Position numbers and translations under genes: made by a program
DNA from: Tetranychus cinnabarinus
Lineage: Eukaryota; Arthropoda; Arachnida; Trombidiformes; Tetranychidae
Direction: 5' to 3'
NCBI GenBank assembly: GCA_022266195.1
Contig: WHVY01000002.1
Coordinates: forward strand, 13,221,001 to 13,285,000
Length of the DNA stretch: 64,000 bases
In this document: in pieces, positions 34,701-49,700 of the stretch
Position numbering within the stretch: position 1 is the first letter of the stretch
Layout of the letters: each line of letters begins with the position of its first letter
Notes under the pieces: generated by a model
Told to the model about the DNA's origin: nothing
The model's database searches: none
Seen by the model: the letters and a program-made list of their open reading frames with translations, nothing else

Positions 34701-37700
34701 AATGAATAAAATAAAGTCAAAGTAGGTGTTAAAATGATCTAATGAAAGTTGAACAATGTTTCAAGTTTTGCCCAAATTCAATAATCTCTTAATCCAAAGG
34801 TGAAGAGAATTAAAAAGATGATTACAATTGGAATATTAATTTCTCTCATTGATTAACCAATAGGAAGTGGGTGTTGATCATTACCTTTACCTGTTTACAC
34901 CCTTCAAGGTACAAAGAGATTTTTACTTTTCCCTTTGAAGAAACAAAAGCACGCAATAAACCAAATCAACTAGAGAAATGTTTTCATACTGATTACGAGT
35001 TTTGCGTGTTGGGCTCAAGATTATCAAGAGATGAGAAAAGATGAAAAGTGAATTCATTTTTGCCAGGTTACAAAGTGGGCGGATAAAGGCCCTCACCCTT
35101 CACCTCTCATCATCTTCATCCTCATCATTTTCAACAACATAATCATCATCTTTCATGAGATGCCAATTAGTTTTTTTTCTTGTTACTATTCCTCTTCTTT
35201 TGCCGTCTTAATCAACCAAAAGATTGATTTGATCAAATTATTTTTACTCTTTTGTGTTACATTTCATTTAACCATTTCATTGTTAACCCTGATTAGTAAG
35301 ATTAGTTCAATTTATACTTGTAATCAGTTTTAAATTCATCTAATAAAGCAAATAATTGAAAAGGTAAAATATTAATCTTAGCAATGAGTTAATACAAAAT
35401 TGATCTGCTTTCAGTTTTGCTTGCCTTTAAAATAGCAATGTTATGATATCAAAGAGTGTAATAACAATGATTAATAAAGACAATTAAATGTTTTACCTTG
35501 TGTACCTGATCCTGTTTTACCTCAATTATGATTCCATTGATTAGTTGGCAAATTGAAAGATTAACCATTTGATTGTGTTTGATTGGATAATATGAATAGA
35601 GAAAGAAAGTGAAGGTTAAACAGATTAATTATGATGGATTGATTATTAGCCAGATTAAAATTAGTTTCATTTGTTCATCATTTTGCTCGAATTCATTTTT
35701 TTCAACTTTTCTTGTTACCTTTTCTTTTCTATGGCCATTTGTATTGTTATCCGTAACAATTGCAGCAATTTGACGCTCAACTGCGGCTGTAAGCCAATGT
35801 CAAGATTTTTTGTGCTTCTCAAGTCAACATTTTGCTGATCTTTAACCTTATTTTTGCTCATCTCCATCATGGGCGGATAACGATTGACAAGCAAACAATT
35901 AACTACTCGGTTGGTGTTTTTGTTCAACTTAATTAACTGTTTCATTTGGCAACTTCAACTTTGATTTTCCAATAAACGAGAAAATTGGAAATGAAATTCA
36001 TTTTCATGTGTAAATATATGAATGTTGAAGGTTTTGTAATTTAAATCATTAACATTGATTGTTCATTTGCCATTGTTTAACCGTTTAACTTTTGAATTAT
36101 TTGTTCATTGATTTTTAAACTTATCAATCTCCATTATCGTGTCATCCCATGATCAACAATGAACCTTGATGATGATGCAAATTAATGGATAAATAAGCAA
36201 ATCAAGATTGTTCATCAATAATCTTTTCTCATTGAACGACAAAATCATTTAACCTCCTCCTCTCTCCACCTCTTCATGATCATCCTCCTCCTTTTCCTTT
36301 CTTTGCCTTTTCTTTTCTTCTTCCCTGTAAATCTTTTGTCACTTCCTTCACAATCAATCGACCTCCTCAAGTTTCCATGGAACATGCGTTTTCTCCTGAA
36401 CAGAAAAAAAGAAGAAGAGAAATCAGAAAAAAATGAATCAACAATACAAGTTGAATATTGACAAAAAGATATCAAGAGATGCATCATTAATCAATAATTG
36501 ATTATAAATTGAATGGTTAATAGGAAGAGCAAAGACAAAAGCTCCAACTATTGATCAAGTTTTACTGTTATAATTCAAATTGCAATCAATAATGATTGAG
36601 TTTAAAAATGAAGTTGAAGTTTTGGTGGAAACGTATTTCCAATGAAAATAATGATTGAATAATTTTTCATCATTTTTCGCCCTTAGCTGTGCCCATAGCC
36701 TTGAGAGAAGCTTATTTTTCATCATCGCCATCTTTTTACATCTTCCTTTATTCTTGTTTTTTTCACAATTATCAAGTTCTGATTAACATTCTTCACTTCA
36801 GGAGAAACACGTTTTCCCATGTAACCTTGGTTTGAAAGAAGAAGAAAATCTTTCAACTCTTTATTCAGATGAAATACACCTTTTTGTCTTTCACTTAACC
36901 CAACTTGTTGGTTAAAAGTACTTGTGATTAAAATTAATTTTGTCAACAATGTTAAAGTTGAAACAATAGTCTAAATGGAAACAATTAGACAACTAATTGC
37001 AGCACATTCAAACAAAAAGATTGTCATTTAATTGTAAACATTAATGATGATTAAATTAAACTTCAACGACAATTAAAAACTTGAGAAGTTGTTAACATGG
37101 CGAAAACATGAATTCATTGTAAATGTTTCAATTATTCAATTATCAAGTGTCGCAAGTAGAGACAAAGACAATTAAAGTTGACTAAAAATGAAAAGGTTTG
37201 ATTATTGCAAAGATGATCATTTACACTGAAAAGCTGTTAGTAAATTGTTGAAAATCAAGTTAATGAGTGCATCAACATGTTTAAAATAATGAGCCCATTT
37301 CATTGTCAATTGCGTGAGTTTAGCAAATGTTTAAAATTGTTTTGCCAAAAAGGTTTCCTCTTCTTAGCTTCAGGTTATAAGTGATTTTGTTCATTTTTCA
37401 GTTACATCTTTCAACAACTATCATGATGATGATTATGATGAGCAAAGTGATGACAGCCATTAATTACATATGATTGGAGATTTTATCATCTTCCTTTAAT
37501 GAAAGTAAAACTAATCTGGTAAAGCCTTGCCATTCAAGACCACAATTCACATCCTTTACATCCAGATAATCGCGATAATCTTTCCTCCAACAAAATAACT
37601 TTCACCCAACCTTTAATTTTCATCTTTCATCTTCCATATTTCATTAAAACATCTTCACCCAACTTTTCATCACTTCTCCTCCTTCAACTTATCTTCATCA

Positions 37701-40700
37701 CCATTCCCTTTTCAACCAACTCCCCCAGCCACCCCTCTCTCTGTGTCTAAGGTAACATTAACCTCTAACCATTAGATGATTATGATAGTTGAATATTAAG
37801 AATGAATTGAATAAAATTATTTCTGAGCTCACCCAACTTTTCATCGTCTTTTTTTCTTGTTCATCTTTTCCTATCTTCCAACCACTTAATATCATATTAT
37901 CACAACCATTATTATTGTTATAAAGTTAAATATTGTATTAATAAATGATATTTAAAGATCAACATTCATTTAACTATACTTTAGATGGAATCATTTTTTT
38001 CTGTAAATTATTATTATATTATCAATGAAAAGATTCACAACACTTTATCACCTCCCCATTCATCCTCCTTCATATTTATGAGCATTTCAATTGTACATTT
38101 AATGAGATATCTTTAAGTGTTTCAGTTGAACAAACTCATCATTACAATCAAAATTGATGAGAGTTTTTTTTAACTGTTAAGTTTTTTTCTGGTTTCATTA
38201 AATACTTTTTTTCAACTTGATATAAATGCATAATAGGGAATCACAATCATAATGATGTTAATGGCTGTATAACTATAAAATAGATAAGATGAATAATATG
38301 AAAATGATTATGATGATGGTAATGAAATGTATATAAAAAGGTAAATGGTTTACACAGATTTACCTTTGGTTACCAACAATTTAAGCTACTATTTTTAACT
38401 TCATTTATGGTCTTTTCAAGTAATTAACTTATTTTGATCGACTTTTTGCACTCATTGAAACCCAATTTTAAACAATGAACATTAGCAGTCTTGAAATATG
38501 TAAGTCGATGAGCATCAACAATATGTTATCAATGTAAAGGGTTCATTAGATGAGAATCAAATTGATGTCTATTTTGACCTACATCGTTTTAAGTTAATTT
38601 AATTCTCGACATTATCATAATCATTTTTTGAAGCACAAATGCAATTGGAATTAACATGAAAGGGAATTTAAAAAAATTGAAATTAAATGGCAATTTACTT
38701 TTTTCTTCTGTTTCTAAATGTGATTCAGATTGTTTTTTTTGTCAACTATTCTGATGAGTGTGATAGTGTTTTAATAAAAGAGTTGATACTGAAAATGTAA
38801 ATGCTGAATTTGGTTGATTAGTTGTAATATTAAAAGCCACTTCATTAGATTTCATTGTCTCTCTAGAGAGGTTAGATTATATTGTCAATTATGTTTTTTT
38901 TTGCTTGAAAAAAAAGTATATCCTAAAGTGGCGGTGAGAGTGAAAAAAGCACTAATAGTAGTTAATGATATCAATATTAGTATTTTAAAAAAGGTGTACA
39001 CGCAATGGAAAATGATGCAAATTGTAAAATATGCATTTACCTAAATTATAATGATTTAGAGTTGTTACTGTTGATTACTTGTCATCAGGTTTGCAAATTG
39101 ATGTGACATTTGATTCAGGATCACTTGAGTTGCGTTGAGTTGTTTGAAGAGAAGAGGAAAAAAGCAAAGATCAGGAAAGGTTTTCCATTTTCTTGTTTAG
39201 TTGAAGGAAAGAATGAAAATACTAGATGGAAATTGGTGAAACCTGAAAAAGGTAGAAAAAAAAGGTTTACATCATCAATAAAGGTATTCAGACATGAGAA
39301 AATGAGACTATTATATGCATACAGTAGGCAAATGAGCAACTCAAATGTGTACATATTTATGAGTTGTACACATTAAATATGTATTTTGATTGAATTTTAA
39401 ATTTGCAAATCACTGTGAGAGTAATCATTAGGTAAATTGAGTTGAGGCTTGAAATGGTTCAACATCACTAATTAGATTCATTATTGGGCTAAAGATATTG
39501 ACTTGGATAGACATTTAAATTATATTTCATAATTAAATTTCCCTAATCGATGAGCAAAAGAAGGAAAAAAAATTGTTGATATTTGAAATTCAATCAAACA
39601 AGCTCAAATATCAAATATTAATTAAATTTGAGAAGCAAGACCAGGTAGTGATTCTAATTAGTGCTACTTTTGGTTTTAGTAGGAAGTTAAATTAATTTGA
39701 AAAATTATCATAAACCAATAAAATCAACTCCTTTCTTGGAAGGTTGGTATTTAAAGCTTATTAACAGTCAACTTTAAACATTGGGCGCCATTCAAAGTCC
39801 AAGCTTCAGTTGTATCGAGTCTATTAAAATACTGTAAAGGAAGAGAGAAAAGAAGAAACGTTAGTGTCCGTTGGCTCACGCGATGATGATGGCGATGATG
39901 GCGATGATTATAGATTAGGCTAGTTAATTGTTAGACCTGTTCTTAGCACTCTCTTCACGCAAATAAACATACACATTTGCTCAAAATAAATATGATTTAA
40001 GTAACTGACTAACCATTGGAACTGTCAATTTTCCTCTTAACTTGAGAATAAATAGTTGTACATCCCTCCGTCATCACCATGGTAAATATATAGATAGATA
40101 TGCATGCTAACTAAATCCGGTGCCGAGAGTGAGGGCTGTAAGGAAGAGAAGAAAAAGGGAAAAGATAAAAACATGTGGCTAAAAAGGGAGAGAGAGAGAA
40201 AGCACAAGATGGTTTACCTTTTTAAGAGTTATATTTAATAGATGGGTCGTTGGAAAAATATCAAGGTGAAAAAGCAATCAAGCTGCTATCTCTGAGTCCT
40301 TTATCCTTGTTACGAGCCCAATCTCAATTCACTCAATACATCTACACACACAGGGTAGAAGATAATGTTTGGAGAAAAAGATGGTTCCTTTTTCCTCTCT
40401 TTTTTGTCTTCGTCCGTAAAAACCATATCCTAGCAAAACAACAGCAAGAGTAAAAGATGAGGCATAATTTTTAGTTTCAACCGGGGCCAGTTTCACCCAA
40501 GAAAATCCATTAGCCTTGGTGGCTGTAGATGTTTGAAGATGATCTGTATAAGTGAAAAGGAGAAGTATAAAAAAATGATATTAGAGAGCGAGTACGTTAA
40601 ATAGATTGCCATCAGGTCAGTTTATTTTGACAGCATTTATATCTAACCTGTAATTCGTTTCCTTTTTTATTTTCTTTTCATCTTACACTGTGTTAAGTAT

Positions 40701-43700
40701 CCGTTTACTTTTCACACAATATAATAAGTATTTATTGTTTTTTTTTCTGTTTGTTAGCTAGCTGACTCTTGACTTCAAACCTTTCATTTAACCTTTTTTT
40801 ATGAGGTATCAGGATAAAAAAGGCTAACAGTTTTCAATCAACAGAGATAATTCATTGAACACCCAATAATCAACACTTACCTTGTTTGATCATATTAACC
40901 TTCAAAAAGGGCAGCAAAAAAGTGAGGGAAAAACGTCATCTTCAATCTTCAGTCATAAGTCTTTTTTATGTTTACTTTGGATCCATCATCATTTGTAAGA
41001 TTAACATTCCTCTAAACACACTTTTAATGTTGATATAAGCGATCAGCAATTAGATGTATCATTAAAATGATAAATTACAATTAATAGGAGAGATAATTAA
41101 ACGAATTAACTTTAATTGAGTAAAAGCCAATTTTACTTCAACATATGATTAAAAATGCTCGATAAATAGACAAATTAAGTCCTATTTTACAAACAAATTG
41201 CGTATTATTATGCAAACAATTTAAATCTTTATCAAGATCAATTTCAATTTCAGTGATTCTATGAATAAACCATTTTTGTTAAGCTTATTAGATTTTTAGT
41301 CTCAATTAGATTTAAAAATAGTTAAATATTAATAATTAAGAAAAATGGTTAAAATTAAATTGCATCATTTAGCTTTTTGCTCCATCTATTGAAATTTTTT
41401 ACAATTTTAAACTCTATAATGACTCAACACAACACGTTTCACCAAAAGCAAATTCAATGTCATTGTCTTAATTAACAGTTAATTTCACTTGTGCTAATGT
41501 TTACTGTTTCAATCAGCATCTTGTTTTAGATTGTTATCATTGTTAGCTGATCTGTAATTGTTCGCCATTGTTATTTGAAAAAGATATCAAAATGTTTTCT
41601 TTCTAGTTAATTTATTTCTATTCAAGTGTTCACTGCAAGATTCTTAATCAATCAAATTCCATTGTGCCAAGATTGAAACCATTAAATTCATCATTTAATA
41701 CACCTTGAACTATGAAATTGATGGTGTTTGGTTGAAGGTTAAATTGTTTATTACAACCTTTTCAACTAATAATGTGAAATGTCAAATCTCATCAATTTGT
41801 TCCATCTTATTCAATTTTACATTGGCGCTGTTAATTTATTTAAATTGTTTTGTGAAACCATTTTACACCCTTGCTGTGAAACTGATTTATTGGCTTTATG
41901 TACTAGAATTCATCATATTTCAGTGATTAAAAAAAGAGAATGCAACTTGCTAAGGAAAAAGCCATGCCAGACGTAACAAGGTTGAAAATGATGAAGCTGT
42001 TTTTACATTTTTCTTGAAAACAAAATATCATAAGATATTTTTTACCTGATGCTAGCTGTAAACTTTTTCTTTGGAAAATTCATCTTGAAGTGTTTTATCT
42101 TCATTTCACTGGTAACTTCAACAAAATAAATGGAAGAAGAACGAAGGAAATTTTTCTGATAAGTCTCTGTTTGCCTTTCTTAGCTGTGACCTGCAAATTT
42201 CTCAACTTTCGCCTCAATGCAAGTCAATTCAAGCATCAACCATGAACTATTTCTTGGAGTAGCAACATATTTCATTGGATATAAACAAAAAGAGGAAAGT
42301 TGGTGATGGCTCAAGTAAACAAAGATTTAGCTGAGCTAAATGGATGAACCTACAATGTATCATAAATAGAGTTTTAGGTCAATCGAGGTAAACGAATAAT
42401 TGGCCAATCAATAGCCATTTCAAAGTATTGCCATAATATTCTGAGCTCAAATGCCGGTTACAATCGAGTCAAACAATCAATAGATGTGTTGAAAAGAAGC
42501 TACAAAACCTTGGTGATTCTTTTGGTGATAGCAGTAAACATCGTTCTCCATTAGATGATGAAAGAAGGATGAATCAAATCAGGAGAAGGATAAGATTTAT
42601 ATTGAAATAACAAAATACTTGAATGGATATCTTGCACATGCGATTGGAAAAAGAAAGAAGTGGAAATGATTATCAAGAAAGAGAAGGAACAGATTACCAA
42701 ACTATATGGTCCAGTGAAAATATTTGAACGTTGGGTTGAGATTTTTTTTCAATTTTAAAAGTAAATCAACAAAATGGATGAGGCGGCTCAAGGAAGAGAA
42801 AGGTAGACAGAGAAAACAAAATAAGCTGAAAACAGACCAAAGGTAAAATACTGGAGAGATGAAAAAGATGGTGATGAAGACGAAGGAAAAGAAAAAGAAG
42901 ATGTAAAAAAGGCTAACAGAAACCTCCTTCCCTCTTTTTTTGCTATTAACACATCATTTTTTCACCAAAAATTTAGTTTTAATTAAAACTTGTTAGGTTA
43001 TATATGACCAGGGAGGCTCAATCTCACTAACTTTACCTTGGTGAAGAGAGTGAGACTGCCCTTGGTGTAAGCCTTTTCTCTACCAATGCTCACGATCTCA
43101 GAGTAATTAATGGTTAACTTGTAAGATACTTATCTGGTAGCTTGTTTTAACCTTTATATTTCATCTTCTCTATCATCATTTTCATTTCATTTATTTTTCT
43201 TCTTTCATTACACCATTCTTTTTTTAACCACAAATCAACTTTATTTCGACCCAAAAAATTAAGTTATCTTTATTTTCTCACTATATGTATATGTTTTTTT
43301 CACTCCATCTCTCTTTTTCTTTCTTTCCTCTTCAGATTCCTCTCATTTAACTCATTTAACTTGGTCTCACACCTTAGATGAAAGATGATGATAAACACTT
43401 ACAATAGGAGATAAATAGCTTCAGTGGTAAATGAAAAGAAGCAAGCAAATGAAGAAAGAAAATGAAAGAAGGATAATGAAAAAGAATGGAAAGAAGATGA
43501 TTACGAAGAAGGAAAAAAATCTACAGAACCAGTTCTTAATGTAATTTCTCACACATTTATAAGGCCAGTCGCAACAAAAACATATATCTATTCACATACT
43601 CAAATTCAACTCAACACAGCATCTCAACACCATCAACAAGATTGCTTCCTACAACAGTATATGTGTGTGTATTGAAGGAAGGTGTGAAACAAATGAATAG

Positions 43701-46700
43701 TACGAGTGAGTGAAATGTATGATAGAGAGAGCAAATGAGAAGGAAAATGAAAAAGATGAGAGATGATATATGATTGAAGAAGAAGAAAAAGAAACAAGGT
43801 GAGAAAGAAGGTTCAGATAATATTCATTAACATCTACAAGTCGGGAGACAAGTAATATTGCAATTCCCTCCTTTTTACACAAAAAGCAACATTATTTAAC
43901 ATCTCAATTTACACTTCTCAATCTTTCCTTCTTATTCTTCTTCCTCTTTTCATCATTATTATTATTATTATTATTAGATATTGCCACCATTATAAATAAT
44001 AATAACAATATTGATTACTTGATATTCAGCCAAGCCTCTTATACCTTGTTTCAATCTTTTCTTATGATGATATTTCTCATCACTTATATGGTCTTGATAA
44101 TGTTGCTGTTGTTGATGATGATGATGGTGATGATACCTTTTGATTTGTTTTGGCGAATCAAATACAAATTGATATTACAATGTTACCTGGTCAACCTAAA
44201 TCCTGAATTAACCTCATCTTCACTATTGAAGTTATACATTACCAACTTTTATCCAACCTTTTTCATCATCTTCTTTCTCTCGTCTCAATGGTCAATATGA
44301 TCACGCCCGAGTTATATTGATCATCAAAACGTGTCTTCTCAATATATATTAAGTTGACACACTCATCTTTCCCTCTCTTCAACACACTCCTCTGTCTTCA
44401 TTTCTTTCTTCTTGTTCAGCTTTTCAAATCCATTAGTGGCTTATTGATTAGCCTTTTTATTTCAATTCATTTCTTGTTTTTCCTTACGACACAAACACAC
44501 ACACACACATATTTACGCACAAAAAACAACATAATATCTTTTATGTGGAAAGCAAATGAGAAAGGAGGAGAAAGAGTAAAGATGACCATAATGATGAAGA
44601 AAAGGATAATTATGAAGATAAATATGTATAAGATGGAGACTGGAAAAGAGGCGGAAGAAGATGGAAAAGAAAGAATGGAAAGAGAAAAGAGATTTTTAGA
44701 TTAATTTACTTTACTGACCTTGCAAACATTATATACTAACCTCTCTTCCTAGGTCATAATCATCCACTTTTTCATCATCATCTTCTTGACTTTTACCTCT
44801 CTCTTATGGTTCAACTTTTCGAGAACCTTTCGTCTTCTCTCTCTCTCCTTTCTATGTACATACATATTTATTCATCATCTTTCTCTTGTCTCCCTGTAGG
44901 TGTCAATATCTCACGAGTCACAAGTTACCTCTCAATTTAAGTTGATTACAATTGAAAAAGCTATCAATCAAACTCACAATCAACCAGTTCCAGTATAACA
45001 AAAAACAATTTGATAGTTAAACTTGAATGGGTCATTTGTGTGCATAAACATTTTTGAACAAACACTTAAGGGTCAAAAGCTCTTCATCTTTACATTAATA
45101 CACAAACACACACACACACTCAATACACAAAACAAAAATCAAAATTAGTCTCTACTACCAGTAATAATATAATTAGGATCACTAATAATATGATTATGAT
45201 GAACAACACAAAACAGAGTAATAATAAAACCATAATAGGCTGATATTAACCAAGCACATTCAAACCTTTCAACAAAACGGTTCAAACATGTAAACTGATA
45301 TGAAATGTTTTTAATAATAATAATTATTATTATTATATTTATATCAATATTTACAATATTACCATTAAATGATTGAACAATAATGCATTTATGCACACAC
45401 AAGACTGATGGCCATTTCATTGTTTCACTTAATTTCCTTACTCTGACCATTTCAATATGCCAATCCTGTTGTTACCCAAAACCAAAAAAGCTAAATGTGT
45501 GTCACCATTTTTACCATCAAACAATCATTTAACAAAAGTACATTTGTCAACATTTTTCACCAACAATTACAAACAATAATAGCTAAATGTTACAAGTCAC
45601 TGCCAAGTTAACCATTGAATTCAGAATTGTCCAGATGATGAACAAGTAACAAGCAACTTGCCAACCTGAAACCAGTTTTATTCATTAGAAACATTGTTTC
45701 TCAATGTTGCCAAAGTGATTAAATTTACAATTCAACCTTTTCTCTCCCCTTTTGGCCCTCCTTATCCTTCCCATGAACAAAAAAACTCTGATCATTTGTA
45801 AGAGTTTCCAGTTCTCAGAGTTTAACCACGCGAGTTAAACCATGCCTGGGTTAACAGATGAAACAAGAGAATGAAACATTCAAATATCAACATTGATTGT
45901 TAACATTGTTAACTTTTTTTCATTTTAAACATTTTCTCTTCAACTTTTCATTCTAATGATGACTTAACCTGGTGTTGATTGGTTTACATTAATAACATTC
46001 AAAACTATAGTTAATTCAATTGGAGAAAAGACTTTATCCTTTGCCAACATTAACCATTAAGGGGCGACTCAAGTTGCTTTGCAATTTTTACCTTAATTCG
46101 CATTCAAAGTGAACAATCTAATTGCGTGTCAACTAATGGTTAAACCTCATTGGCAACAATCAAGGAATCAAAGGTAGAAACAGTAATAACACAGACAGCA
46201 AATGATTAAATTAAATCAAGAAAAGAAAAGCAAAAACCCAAAAAGAGATTCAGGATAACCCAAGGATATGTATTAATATACAACAATTGTACCAATTTTT
46301 TCTTCTTCTGTTAATTAGTTTTCAACTTTAATTATCTTCAATCATCATGATCATCTTCATAACCATCATTTTCCCAATCGATTCAATTGCACCGATTTCC
46401 AACCACTAATGAAGTTCAACTTAAAAGTGTCATTAATTATTCAATTGATTTAAAAATCACTTCTAAAACCAAAATATTTTCAGGTTAACCTTTTCTGGTT
46501 TCAATACTTTTAATTACAACAAAAGCTGAACCCAATCACAATAATGGTCAGTTGACATTTACATGATTAACTCAATTGAAGTGTTTCAATTTCTCTGTTA
46601 ATTTCGATTGAAATATTTCTCTTTGATTGATCACCTTCAATCAGATTGATCATAATTACCATTACATTATCATTACCTTGATCAATTTTCAGCTTTTTTT

Positions 46701-49700
46701 CTGATTAACAGAAGAAACCAGAAAAAAAAGTGAAAACTAAAGCAAAGAAATATCATTATGGTTCTGATAATTATTATTATTGACGTTTTTTAGCCTAATG
46801 ATAATTGCATTAATAATAATTATAATGGATAATGATGATAATGGTAATAAAAATAATTAACTGGAAACAAGTTAATCAAGGCTTGAATCAAATGGAAATG
46901 TCAATATTAATGTTTACAGACAAAACAAAGGGAAAGATGAAAGGTTAACAATTGTAAATATTTGACCGAAAAAAATGTGATTCCAATTATTTGATTGCAA
47001 TTATATGATAAGATTGTGATTCATGGAAGAAGAAGAAAAGAAATTTTCTCTCGAATATCTTTTCGAATCATTTCTGATTGTTTCCTTTATCCCTTCAGAT
47101 TAGATTGACTTGTCATCGTCTTCATTGAAACTCATCTTTCACCATTTCATTTCTATTCTGTTAACCAACTTCTTCGCCTTCTTCCAGATTTGTCAGCCAA
47201 CTTGTTCCAATTTTTACCAGTTTAACCCAAAATTGTTTCCTTTTTTTTCTATTTGATTTTTATCATTATCCAAGTAACAATATTTCATTGAAACAAAAAG
47301 ACTCACAAATAACAAGATGAAACAGAAGAGGAAAAAAATAAGCTCATCTTTTGCCTTACAATCAAAATAATCAATCCTTATTGTTCGAAGAGTAAATTCA
47401 GTTCGTGACTTGATTTTCCTATCATCTGTGATTCTTATAGGAAAAGAAGATCATCTTTATCCTCATCTTTTATCTTCCTGAAGAAGAGCAAAATTTTCTC
47501 ATTTCCATCCTTTTCCATCTCTCTTCCACTTTACATTCATTTTACATTCAACAATATTACACTTAAATTGCAATTTCATATTCAATCAAAATCACAATCG
47601 AAAAAATCAGAAAAAGAAATTGAAATTCGAAGGTAAAATTTCAACCTTTTTTCGTTAATTAACCAATCATTTGAGAAATGTTGATCTTTTGAATTAACTT
47701 TCATTGTTTCTCATCAAGGATAGTCTCATTTCATGTTAAACTTTTGATTGATTGAGAAATGAATGAAATCATTGATTATTGAAAATCATTGAAATTGTTT
47801 TCATCATTAGAAGCAAAATTGTTTCAAATTGTTTGCTAAACAATTGCATGTAAAATGGTGAATTGTTTCATCAATAATCACAAATCAATAGAAAAGTTGA
47901 TTTAAAAAGTTTTTGCCTTTTCCATTGAAAATGATTTGAAAATGGTTTATTTGCTTTCAATCCATTTTGATTAATGTTACGAATTGAAAAAGTTTAATGG
48001 CTCAAACAATTGATTAAAGATTAAAGTAAATTAAAAGTGCAACTCTTAATCAATAATGTTTCCTGTCAGCCAAAGGTCGTAAGGTGTAGATGTTGAACTA
48101 AATGAAGATGAACTGATCACAATTGATTAACTAAATGGTTAACAGTTGAAATTGATGATCAACTTTACTTAAGATTTTTCCCGATTTTCTCTCCCAACAA
48201 TTGATCACTTAACCAGATGAAACAAATTTCATGTTCATTCCAATTGTTCATTGCCTTTCAACTTGGCAAACTTTATTGTTATTGATTAATTTATTGTTTA
48301 ATCAAAGGTTTGCTCAGAAGAAGAAGAAGAACAAAAATTGCTCATGAAAAGTTTATCTCAATTTCATCTGAACAGTGTCCAAATGTGTCCAAATTATCCA
48401 ATAAGTATTAACCATGTTTGATGTGAAAAGCTCTCGAGAATTGAAATGATAACTTTAGTCAAAATCAATGTCAATAGGAAAATAGGTAAATGAAAAGAAT
48501 GAGGAAAAAAAACAAAGATGAATCTGTTGCTAAAAGATTCATGATAATCAGAGATGAAAAATGATGATATAATGATAATCTCATGAGAAATGGCAAGTTA
48601 TTAAAGAACACATTTTTTCCCGTTTTTTTAGCGACACTTTTTTTCGTTCATCAAATAATTATTACAATATGATTAATCTTGCATTTGAAAGCATCTTTTC
48701 AATTTATCATTATCATTCAATATTAATCAAAACCTGAAACTGAGTTACATGAGTTGGTAAAACAATTTCAACTTTGAATTGTAATGATCTTAATGCTGAC
48801 TTTTTTTTGACCAAAGTCACTCTAAATGATCATTTTATAACAAAGGCAAACACAAGTGAAGACAATGACTTGTTGTTGCTAAAGTGAAACCTTGATTTTT
48901 TTTGGTGTTTTTTTCTGTTCTTTTGCTGGTTAATGTTCAACTGAAGCGGATCAGCTAATAATGATTGTTATACACATCTTTATATGGGTGACAATGGATT
49001 TGCCTTGAAGATGATAATCATGGTGATGATGATGATGATGATGAAAAGGAAAGTGTAAACTGTAATTTGTGTCTTTGGTAAAAGTAAAAAGCTCTCATCA
49101 TTCAATGGAAATGATGTTTTTTTTGTTTCATCTTCTTGACCCTTGTATAGGTGGAAGTGAGTATGGGATGATAATAATAGTAATGATGATGATGACAGCG
49201 GTGGTGATAAAGAGAGAGAAAGAGAGTAACTGAGAAAAGCCAATGACCATTGGAAACATCATTTAAACAATTGACCTATTATGGTTGGACATCCTTTGAT
49301 GGAGTAAAATGAAAAGAGAGAAAAAAAAGTTTTTTTTTCTTTCTTCCGTTTTCACCTCTTTTTCCTGTTTAGAAGACAATTTACTGAGAAAACCTATTAA
49401 GATGATGATGATGGTGATGATGAAAAGACAATTTTATTGGACTTGGAACCAATAAAAGGACAAGATGGTAAAATGATTCGTCTTTATTTCGAGTCAACTG
49501 GAGACTAAATTCAATGTTACAGCTTCAATCGTTTAGGTTGAGCTTTTGCAAGTAAAGAGCCAATTCTCGATGGACATCAATAAGTATCTTCAGTGATTTT
49601 TGTTTTTTGTGTCTTAAGTGCAACAATGAGTTGACTTGTAGTTGCTCCAAATGATCAAAGTCGAAAAATTGAAACGGAATTGAATAATGCGAAAAAAATG

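Larger units (their letters stand above)
38501..48970. other. Middle intron 2 segment: microsatellites and a few complex islands
   Basis: No exon is supported. Notable tracts are (ATT)n at 43954-43976, (AC)n at 44491-44509 and 45101-45119, and an (AAT)n-to-(ATT)n switch forming a perfect palindrome near 45312-45336. Islands with less skewed composition lie at about 39770-40140, 40470-40560 and 43010-43110. Confidence 0.45.

Noticed and set aside
36245..36487. Overlapping ORFs on both strands in intron 2
   Set aside because: Strand-skewed CTCCTC/GAAGAA low complexity yields stop-free frames on both strands; no motif.
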